Notes under the pieces: model-generated
Seen by the model: the letters and a program-made list of their open reading frames with translations, nothing else
Databases searched by the model: none
Told to the model about the DNA's origin: nothing
In this document: one piece after another, positions 8,040 through 12,909 of the stretch
Numbering within the stretch: the first letter of the stretch is position 1
Layout of the letters: each line of letters opens with the position of its first letter
Origin: VRUE01 sp035605155
GTDB taxonomy: Bacteria > Actinomycetota > Thermoleophilia > Solirubrobacterales > 70-9
Assembly (NCBI GenBank): GCA_035605155.1
Contig: DATNHC010000092.1
Span: 1-12,909, forward strand
Direction of reading: 5' to 3'
Length of the DNA stretch: 12,909 bases
Program-made: the position numbers and the translations under genes

Positions 8040-8045
8040 ATTATC
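8040..8045 (-). promoter_or_regulatory. -10 element for the minus-strand operon, probable leaderless start
   Basis: Read on the minus strand, GATAAT matches the -10 consensus in five of six positions. Seven bases (AACCCCA) separate it from the ATG at 8032, so transcription should begin at or next to the start codon. There is no purine-rich ribosome site before that ATG, which agrees with a leaderless message. I see no convincing -35 at 16-18 bp upstream. Confidence 0.5.
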
Positions 8046-8114
8046 GCCGCGAGTCAGCGCGTTGGGCGGGCGTGTGGTCGGTTGCGGCCGGCTTTGACTG
8101 GGATCGGTCGATAT

Positions 8115-8121
8115 GGAAGGG
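8115..8121 (+). promoter_or_regulatory. Ribosome binding site of the SDR gene
   Basis: GGAAGGG ends eight bases before the GTG at 8130. It decides the start: the frame is open further upstream to 8019, but those codons would overlap the divergent GT4 gene and do not resemble the family. A TTGACT at 8094-8099 could be a -35, but no matching -10 lies at normal spacing, so the promoter of the plus operon remains unidentified. Confidence 0.65.
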
Positions 8122-8129
8122 CTTGGCAC

Positions 8130-9098
8130 GTGAGATACCTGATAACGGGAGGCGCGGGCTTCATTGGCTCCCACCTTGCCGACGCCCTGATCGCCCGCGG
8201 CGACACGGTTCTCATCCTCGACGATCTCAGCACCGGCCGGCGGCAGAACCTCGAGTCGGCGCTCGGCAGCGGCGCCGCCGAGTTGGTCGAGGGATCGATC
8301 CTCGACCGGGCGCTGGTCGAGGATTGCGTGGGAGCGACCGACGTCTGCCTTCATCTCGCCGCCGCCGTCGGCGTCGAACTGATCCTCGAACAGCCACTGG
8401 AGTCGCTGCTCTGCAACGTCCGCGGGAGCGACATCGTCATCTCGGCGGTGGCGGCCAGGGGCGGCAAGACGCTTGTCGTCTCCTCCTCGGAGGTCTACGG
8501 CAAGAACAGCGTCGGCCCGCTGACAGAGACCTCCGACCGAATTCTTGGCCCGCCATCGACGGCGCGCTGGGCGTACTCAACGGCCAAGGCCTTCTCCGAG
8601 GTCCTGGCGAATGCCTACGGGTACGAGACCGATGCCGAGTCGGTCGTCGTGCGTCTCTTCAACACCGTCGGGCCGCGGCAGAGCGGCTCCTACGGCATGG
8701 TCCTGCCGCGCCTCGTCCAGCAGGCGATCTCCGGCGAGAACCTGACGGTCTACGGCGACGGCACCCAGACCCGGTGCTTCGCCCACGTCGGCGATGTGGT
8801 CGACGCGATCCTGCTGCTGCTGGAGACCGAGGAGGCGGTGGGGCGGACGTTCAACATCGGCTCGCCGAACGAGATCTCGATCCGCGACCTTGCCGCCCGC
8901 GTGATCGAGCGCACCGGCTCGAGCTCCGGGATCAGCCTGATCCCCTACGAGGAGGCCTACGGCAAAGGCTTCGAGGAAATCGGCCGACGCCACCCCGACC
9001 TCGGTCTTATCCATGGCGTCACCGGCTGGTTCCCGGTCCGCACGATCGACGACATGATCGACGACGTCATCGCCGACCAGCCCGCCCACGTTGCTTGA
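8130..9098 (+). CDS. NAD-dependent sugar-nucleotide epimerase/dehydratase (extended SDR)
   Basis: A 322-residue extended short-chain dehydrogenase acting on a nucleotide sugar in the cytoplasm. From GTG 8130 the protein begins RYLITGGAGFIGSHL, with the NAD loop GGAGFIG at 7-13 and the acidic pair D31/D32 after the second strand (ribose binding, favouring NAD over NADP). VVSSSEVYG (116-124) supplies the catalytic Ser region, and Y149-x3-K153 (YSTAK) is the catalytic pair. RLFNTVGPRQSGSYGMVLPR (175-194) and TVYGDGTQTRCF (206-217) are substrate-side motifs common to epimerases, 4,6-dehydratases and UDP-glucuronate decarboxylase-like enzymes. The exact reaction cannot be chosen from these. It is the first gene of the plus operon and its stop lies 19 bp before the chosen start of the WecA-like gene. 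It presumably provides a precursor for the polymer. Confidence 0.88.
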   Translation: MRYLITGGAGFIGSHLADALIARGDTVLILDDLSTGRRQNLESALGSGAAELVEGSILDRALVEDCVGATDVCLHLAAAVGVELILEQPLESLLCNVRGSDIVISAVAARGGKTLVVSSSEVYGKNSVGPLTETSDRILGPPSTARWAYSTAKAFSEVLANAYGYETDAESVVVRLFNTVGPRQSGSYGMVLPRLVQQAISGENLTVYGDGTQTRCFAHVGDVVDAILLLLETEEAVGRTFNIGSPNEISIRDLAARVIERTGSSSGISLIPYEEAYGKGFEEIGRRHPDLGLIHGVTGWFPVRTIDDMIDDVIADQPAHVA

Positions 9099-9117
9099 GC
9101 TCTCCGAGGGCATTGAG

Positions 9118-10119
9118 GTGGTTCTCACCTTCCTCCTGACAGCGGCGCTGACCGCGGTCACGGTGCCCGCAGCGATTGCGCTCGCCGGCCGCACCGGCTT
9201 CCTCGATGCCCCCGCTGGATACAAGGCGCACCGCCGCCCGACCCCGTATCTCGGCGGCGCCGCCGTCCTCGCAGCCGCCGCGCTGCCAATCCTGCTCTTC
9301 GGCGACGACCTCGGCCGCTACTGGCCACTGCTGCTCGGCACCATCGGCCTTGCGGCGGTCGGCACGGTCGACGACCGCGTCAACCTCTCGCCCTACCTGC
9401 GGGTCGGCACCGAGCTCCTCGCCGCCTGGCTGCTCTGGACCCAGGGCCTCGGTTGGTCGTTCCTCGACAGCGGCCTGGCGGACTTCTTGCTGACGGCCTT
9501 CTGGGTCATCGGCATCGTCAACGCCTTCAACCTCATGGACAACCTCGACGGTGCCGCATCCAGCGTCGCTGCGGTGTCGTCGGCATGTGTCGTCGCCCTG
9601 GCGCTGTTTGGCGGCGACTCGACCCTGGCGTTGATCGCAATTGCGCTTGTCGGGGCCCTGGTCGGGTTTCTTCGCTTCAACCTCGCGCGTCCCGCCCGGA
9701 TCTTCCTCGGCGACGGCGGCAGCATGGCGATCGGCTTTCTTCTTGCCGGCGGCTTGATGTCGGCACCGATGGGGGAGCTCTCGGGCTGGCCAGCCGTGAT
9801 CGCCGCAGCCGTCGCGGTCGGTCTGCCGGCTTTCGACACATCGCTGGTGGTCCTCTCGCGGCGCCGCCGCGGCGCCCCGGTCTTCTCCGGCGCCACCGAT
9901 CACACCACCCACCGGCTGCTGGCCTTCCTGAAGACGCCGCGGGCGGTTGCCTGTGCGCTGGCCGCGATGCAGGCGGCGCTCTGCGGATTGGCGATCGAGG
10001 CGACCAGGTTGGGAGGCGATGCCGCGATCGCCCTTGCCTGCTTCGTGGTCCTGCTCGGAATGGGGATGGTGGCCACCGTCGATGGGCCGAGATGGTCGCC
10101 GGTCTCCGACGACTCCTGA
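9118..10119 (+). CDS. WecA/MraY-like polyprenyl-phosphate sugar-1-phosphate transferase
   Basis: A 333-residue membrane enzyme of the MraY/WecA/TagO (PNPT) family. It transfers a sugar-1-phosphate, commonly GlcNAc-1-P, from UDP onto undecaprenyl phosphate and so starts glycan assembly. Signatures are present in order: DAPAGYKAHRRPTPYLGG (30-47), the Mg-binding VDDR (84-87), NAFNLMDNLDG (135-145), FLGDGGS (196-202) and the late histidine loop TDHTTHRL (260-267). Hydrophobic helices surround these loops. That histidine loop is of the non-MraY type, so peptidoglycan MurNAc transfer is less likely than a polymer-initiating role. I chose GTG 9118 because GAGGG lies seven bases upstream. A TTG at 9091 would overlap the SDR gene by 8 bp and has no ribosome site. 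The next gene's start overlaps this one's end by 28 bp. Confidence 0.88.
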   Translation: MVLTFLLTAALTAVTVPAAIALAGRTGFLDAPAGYKAHRRPTPYLGGAAVLAAAALPILLFGDDLGRYWPLLLGTIGLAAVGTVDDRVNLSPYLRVGTELLAAWLLWTQGLGWSFLDSGLADFLLTAFWVIGIVNAFNLMDNLDGAASSVAAVSSACVVALALFGGDSTLALIAIALVGALVGFLRFNLARPARIFLGDGGSMAIGFLLAGGLMSAPMGELSGWPAVIAAAVAVGLPAFDTSLVVLSRRRRGAPVFSGATDHTTHRLLAFLKTPRAVACALAAMQAALCGLAIEATRLGGDAAIALACFVVLLGMGMVATVDGPRWSPVSDDS

Positions 10120-12122
10120 GCCCTTCGCCGCGCGCCGAGCGCGGTGGCACGGGCCTGCCGGTGCCCGTGCGCTGGGGAATGCTGGCGCTCCTGGGTTTCG
10201 GCTGCGGTCTCAGCCCGGCTTTTTTCGGCTACTTCGACCTCTCCGCATGGGGGCCCCTGGCCTTGATCCTGATCGCGCTCGCGATCGGCCTAGTCCTGAC
10301 CCGGCCGGCACTGCCCAAGGGCCTCGCCGGGCTCGCGCTCGCCGCCCTGTTCCTCTTCGCCATCTGGTTGCTGCTCTCGATGGGCTGGGCGGAGTCGGCC
10401 GACCGAGCGCTGACCGAAGGCGATCGTTGGCTTCTCTACGGCGTACTGCTGCTGGTGCTGCTGCTCCTGCTCGAGGAGAGGCGGGACGGGGAGGTCTTCG
10501 TCGCCTCCGCGGCCGTTGGCGTGCTCGGGGTCGCCGCCTACGATTTGGCGAGGATGCTTGGCAGCGATGGGCAGTCGCTGTTCGAAGGGTCGCGGCTGCT
10601 CGAGCCGCTCGGCTACGTCAACGGCCTCGGCGGCTTCTTCCTGCTCGGCTTCTGGCCGCTCGTCGCGCTCGCCGAGCGGACCCGGTTGCCCGCGCTGGCG
10701 GGCGCGGCAGCCGGGGGCGCGAGCCTGCTCGCGGCGTTGGTGCTGCTGACCGAATCACGGGGGACCGTCTTCGCCTTCGCCGCCTCGGCCTTCCTCCTAC
10801 TTTTGCTGGTCCCGGGGCGCAACCGCCGAGCCTGGATCTTGCTGACGGTGCTGGCCGGCCTGGCGGTGGCCTGGGGCCCGCTGACCGACGTCACCCAGAC
10901 CCTGCCGCCGAACCGCCTCGCGCCACCCGAGGACGCGATCCGGCTGGCGGCCGAGAGAAGCCTGCTCGTCGCCGCCGCGGTGGGCGTGATCTGGGCGCTG
11001 GCCAGTTGGGCTGTCGCCGCCGCCCGCGGCGGCTCCCGCGGGCTCGCCGCCAACCTGCCGCGCATCTCGGCAGCGCTCCTCGCCGGCGTCGCCGTGATCG
11101 CTGTGGCCACGGTCGCGGTCGCGGTAAAGGACCCGGTCGGCAAGTTCTCCGATCAGTACAACGCCTTCACCGAGCTGAAACCGACCGACGGCAGCTCCCG
11201 ATTCACCTCCGGTGGCGGCAACCGCTACGACTACTGGCGGATCGCCTGGAATCAGTTCAGTGACCATCCCATCGAGGGGATCGGCGCCGGCAACTTCGAC
11301 CGCACCTACTTCCTCGAACGCCGCACCAAAGAGGACGTTCGTCAGGCGCACAGCATCGAGTTCCAGACCCTCGGCGACACCGGCCTCATCGGCGCCGCCC
11401 TGCTGGGAGCGTTCCTGGTCGCCGTCTTCGTCGGCGCCTGGCGGCGCAGCCGCGAAGCTCGCACGGACAAGTCGGGAGTTGGCCTGACCGTCGCCGCCAT
11501 CGGCATCTTCGTCGTCTGGCTGGCGCAGACAAGCGTCGACTGGCTCCACCTGATTCCCGGGTTGACGGGAATCGCGCTTGGGGCGGCGGCCATCCTCCTC
11601 CTGTCTCTGCGGCCGAGGCAGGATCCGGCAGCTGATCTGCTCCACATACCGACCCCTGCCGTGGTCGTTGCGCTGGCGCTGGCAGTCGTGGCGATCGTCT
11701 TCATCGGCCGGCCGACCCTGGCACAGCACCTGCGCAGTGAGGCCCAGGACGAGGTCGCCACCAGCCCGATGGCGGCCCTGGACACGGTCGAGGAATCGCT
11801 GTCGCTCAACCCCGAGTCAGTGCAGGCGTACTACACAAAGGCCTCGGCGCTGGCGCGGCTCGACGCCTACAGGCCCGCCCGCGCGGCCTTGCTCGAGGCG
11901 ATCCGCCGTGAGCCCCACAACTACGTCAGCTGGGCCCTCCTTGGCGACCTCACCACCCGCCGCGGCGACATCTCCGCGGCCATGCGGGCTTATCGGAAGG
12001 CGGCGAGCCTCAATCCCCGCGACGTCGAACTGCGGCTCTTGGGCTCGCGCCCGGCCCTCGTGCGCCAGCTGCATCGAAACCCGGGCTCGGTTACGCCGCT
12101 GGAAGCGGCGACGGCGGGCTAG
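10092..12122 (+). CDS. O-antigen ligase/Wzy-like membrane protein with C-terminal TPR region
   Basis: A 676-residue protein that would polymerise or ligate lipid-linked oligosaccharide on the outer face of the membrane. Helices occupy about 28-545. LEPLGYVNGLGGFF (170-183) and LTESRGTVFAF (219-229) are early family motifs. The large loop carries GNRYDYWRIAWNQF (376-389), HPIEGIGAGNF (392-402) and AHSIEFQTLGDTGLIG (419-434), the Wzy_C core where the catalytic Arg/His residues normally lie. TSVDWLHLIPG (480-490) follows. After the last helix (about 523-538), residues 550-650 form two to three TPR-like helical pairs, including SLNPESVQAYYTKASALARL and SLNPRDVELRLLG. ATG 10092 overlaps the WecA-like gene by 28 bp and lacks a clear ribosome site; GTG 10161 or 10167 are alternatives. 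The TPR region should face outside and may bind a partner or the growing chain. The stop codon overlaps a hairpin. Confidence 0.82.
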   Translation: MVAGLRRLLSPSPRAERGGTGLPVPVRWGMLALLGFGCGLSPAFFGYFDLSAWGPLALILIALAIGLVLTRPALPKGLAGLALAALFLFAIWLLLSMGWAESADRALTEGDRWLLYGVLLLVLLLLLEERRDGEVFVASAAVGVLGVAAYDLARMLGSDGQSLFEGSRLLEPLGYVNGLGGFFLLGFWPLVALAERTRLPALAGAAAGGASLLAALVLLTESRGTVFAFAASAFLLLLLVPGRNRRAWILLTVLAGLAVAWGPLTDVTQTLPPNRLAPPEDAIRLAAERSLLVAAAVGVIWALASWAVAAARGGSRGLAANLPRISAALLAGVAVIAVATVAVAVKDPVGKFSDQYNAFTELKPTDGSSRFTSGGGNRYDYWRIAWNQFSDHPIEGIGAGNFDRTYFLERRTKEDVRQAHSIEFQTLGDTGLIGAALLGAFLVAVFVGAWRRSREARTDKSGVGLTVAAIGIFVVWLAQTSVDWLHLIPGLTGIALGAAAILLLSLRPRQDPAADLLHIPTPAVVVALALAVVAIVFIGRPTLAQHLRSEAQDEVATSPMAALDTVEESLSLNPESVQAYYTKASALARLDAYRPARAALLEAIRREPHNYVSWALLGDLTTRRGDISAAMRAYRKAASLNPRDVELRLLGSRPALVRQLHRNPGSVTPLEAATAG

Positions 12123-12144
12123 GCCCACCCGAACTGGGTGGGCC
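12122..12144. terminator. Perfect 9-bp hairpin between convergent genes (shared terminator candidate)
   Basis: GGCCCACCC (12122-12130) and GGGTGGGCC (12136-12144) are perfect inverted arms around the loop GAACT. The hairpin begins within the TAG of the ligase-like gene and lies eight bases past the stop of the small peptide gene on the other strand, so it could end both transcripts. Neither strand has a clear T tract after the stem, so it may act only as a weak terminator or as a 3'-end stabiliser. Confidence 0.55.
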
Positions 12145-12152
12145 ATCCCCCT

Positions 12153-12350
12153 CTACTTGCCCTTGCAGCCGGGAACTGGATCGTTGGCTCCAGGTCCGGT
12201 GCCATGACCGGGGGCATGACACTTGGCACCGCCGTCGTTCGGCCCCTTGCTGCTATTGCCGGGACCGAAGTCTGGGTCGGCAAAGGTCGGTGACGCTGGA
12301 ATCGTCAAAGCGCCTGCGGTAAGCGCCAAGGCCAACATCTTCCTACGCAT
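12153..12350 (-). CDS. Small secreted Gly/Pro-rich peptide with two cysteines
   Basis: A 65-residue protein that I cannot assign to a characterised family. MRRK followed by a hydrophobic run (5-19) and SPTFA is a clear Sec signal peptide, with likely cleavage after Ala24. The mature part, about 41 residues, starts DPDFGPGNSSKGPNDGG and holds 11 glycines and 7 prolines. Its two cysteines, C44 (AKCHAPGHG) and C62 (PGCKGK), could form one disulfide after export or, with the histidines at 45 and 49, bind a metal. The start is secure: AAGGAGGT, a near-perfect ribosome site, lies at 12362-12355, close before ATG 12350. It has its own promoter and a folded leader, which suggests regulated, possibly strong, expression. 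It does not belong to the polysaccharide operons and is convergent with one of them. It may be a wall-associated structural or signalling peptide, but the function is unknown. Confidence 0.78.
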   Translation of the reverse strand: MRRKMLALALTAGALTIPASPTFADPDFGPGNSSKGPNDGGAKCHAPGHGTGPGANDPVPGCKGK

Positions 12351-12428
12351 GGGAACCTCCTTAACGCGCTAATCGCGCTTACGGGGTTCCCAGACGAGCC
12401 TCTCAGCGAACCACCCCTCCTCGCTGAG
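12351..12428 (-). promoter_or_regulatory. Structured 5' leader of the small peptide gene
   Basis: Three inverted repeats fill the leader. Arms 12421-12428 and 12402-12409 are a perfect 8-bp pair (CTCAGCGA/TCGCTGAG on the minus strand) around an 11-base loop. Arms 12385-12391 and 12351-12357 are a perfect 7-bp pair (GGGAACC/GGTTCCC). The second arm ends directly at the ATG and takes in part of the AAGGAGGT ribosome site. Between them CGCG-ATTAG-CGCG forms a small inner hairpin. A GGTTC in the region of the first hairpin could instead pair with the GAACC of the second, so two alternative folds are possible. It matches no riboswitch class I know. Confidence 0.5.
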
Positions 12429-12434
12429 CCATCG

Positions 12435-12465
12435 AAGCTAGCACTGGCGCACGCTCAAGTGTCAA
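12435..12465 (-). promoter_or_regulatory. Sigma-70-type promoter of the small peptide gene
   Basis: Read on the minus strand, a perfect -35 TTGACA (12465-12460) is followed after 19 bases by TAGCTT (12440-12435). TGC just before it makes an extended -10. Transcription would start near 12428, at the first arm of the leader hairpin, giving a leader of about 78 bases. The spacer is about two bases longer than usual. Confidence 0.6.
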
Positions 12466-12491
12466 GGCCCACCGAGCAACTTCTCGGCACA

Positions 12492-12909
12492 TCATCGGAT
12501 CTCCATCTCCTCCAAACCCCGGTCCAGCTCGGTCAGACTCGTCGCCCCGGGCGGAACGGGAACGGCACGGAAGGTGGAGGCGGCGAGGCTCAACCGGAAG
12601 GCGATCCGGCCGTTCTCCTCGAAGGCGGTGACCAGGGGATTGTCTCCCCAGCTGACTAGCCAGCCGCCGCCCGCCAGCTCCCTGGCCGAGCCGCAGCAAT
12701 GGCTGGTCTTCACCTCGGGATCGTTGAGCTGGCCGAGATAGGCCGCCTCGCCGGCCTCCGGGTCGAGGCGGTAGAAGACCACCCGCGGCCGCCGCGGCCG
12801 ATCCTTGCCGTTGTCGTAGATGCTGAGGGTTCCGTCTTCGGCGATACGGGCGTCGTGCTGACAGCCGAGCAGCTTGTGGGCCGGGTCGCCGATGACCCGC
12901 AGCGAGTCC
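12492..12909 (-). CDS. Arylsulfotransferase (ASST)-like protein, C-terminal part (runs off right edge)
   Basis: An open frame enters from the right edge and stops at TGA 12494-12492, giving the last 138 residues of a longer protein whose start is outside the window. It reads as the C-terminal blades of a beta-propeller of the arylsulfotransferase family. GCQHDARIAEDGTLSIYDNG, then RPRVVFYRLDPEAG, SHCCGSARELAGGGWLVSWG and STFRAVPVPPG, are repeated-blade elements common in large actinobacterial ASST-like proteins. The His in QHDAR falls near the part of the family that carries active-site histidines, but I cannot tell which residue is catalytic. ATG- or GTG-initiated shorter versions inside this frame are not real starts. 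The enzyme type transfers a sulfuryl group from a phenolic ester to an acceptor, but many actinobacterial members are uncharacterised and may do something else. The small peptide promoter lies just downstream. Confidence 0.75.
   Translation of the reverse strand, partial: DSLRVIGDPAHKLLGCQHDARIAEDGTLSIYDNGKDRPRRPRVVFYRLDPEAGEAAYLGQLNDPEVKTSHCCGSARELAGGGWLVSWGDNPLVTAFEENGRIAFRLSLAASTFRAVPVPPGATSLTELDRGLEEMEIR

Noticed and set aside
8094..8115. TTGACT and GATAT as a promoter for the SDR operon
   Set aside because: The spacing between the two elements is about 10 bp, far too short, and no other -10 lies at 16-19 bp.
9091..9117. TTG start for the WecA-like gene, overlapping the SDR gene
   Set aside because: No ribosome site precedes it, whereas GTG 9118 has GAGGG seven bases upstream.
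9453..10091. 213-codon N-terminal extension of the ligase-TPR protein
   Set aside because: It is an out-of-frame reading of the WecA-like gene, with Arg/Pro-rich low-information sequence and no family match.
12370..12428. Possible TPP riboswitch (GGGGTG followed by CTGAGAGG in the leader, minus strand)
   Set aside because: Only the first part of the THI-box consensus is present. The second conserved half around TGAACCTGAT is missing and the downstream gene is not a thiamine gene.

Overview
The window is GC-rich throughout, uses GTG starts freely and is densely packed with genes. It looks like part of a surface-polysaccharide (Wzx/Wzy-type) locus of a high-GC actinobacterium. Several proteins (the lipoprotein, the small Gly/Pro-rich secreted peptide, the ligase-TPR protein, the arylsulfotransferase-like protein) remind me of Thermoleophilia/Solirubrobacterales. 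That placement is an impression from protein style, not a database result.

Layout from left to right. (1) Minus strand, 1-1865: a GT39-like multi-membrane glycosyltransferase (378-1865) is followed by the N-terminal 120 codons of a hydrophobic, O-antigen-ligase-like protein (361 down to the window edge). (2) Plus strand, 1883-2536: an NTF2-like lipoprotein, divergent from the GT39 gene across a 17-bp gap. That gap holds two overlapping -10-like elements placed for leaderless mRNAs. (3) Minus-strand operon, 8032 down to 2523: GT4 glycosyltransferase, Wzx-type flippase, AsnB-type glutamine amidotransferase, second GT4 glycosyltransferase. The junctions are a 4-bp overlap, a 2-bp gap and an 11-bp overlap. 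Its last gene overlaps the convergent lipoprotein gene by 14 bp. (4) Plus-strand operon, 8130-12122: extended-SDR sugar-nucleotide enzyme, WecA/MraY-like polyprenyl-phosphate sugar-1-phosphate transferase, Wzy/O-antigen-ligase-like protein with a C-terminal TPR region. It diverges from operon 3 across 97 bp and ends at a perfect 9-bp-arm hairpin. (5) Minus strand, 12153-12909: a 65-residue secreted peptide with its own promoter and an unusually structured leader, then the C-terminal 138 residues of an arylsulfotransferase-like protein that runs off the right edge.

Functional picture (inference). The SDR enzyme makes a nucleotide sugar. The WecA-like enzyme loads the first sugar-phosphate on undecaprenyl phosphate. 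The two GT4 enzymes extend it on the cytoplasmic face, and AsnB may amidate a carboxyl group on a sugar or its precursor. The flippase exports the lipid-linked unit. The Wzy-like protein polymerises or ligates it outside, and the GT39 enzyme may add a residue from a polyprenyl-linked donor. No chain-length (Wzz) or tyrosine-kinase gene is visible in the window.

No rRNA, tRNA, CRISPR array, insertion sequence or attachment site was seen, and no stretch longer than 300 bases lacks a gene. The loci are recognisable families, and I do not see a clearly new defence or catalytic system. The least explained items are the structured leader plus small Cys-pair peptide (12153-12465), and the symmetric -10 elements that appear to drive two leaderless mRNAs (1865-1883).
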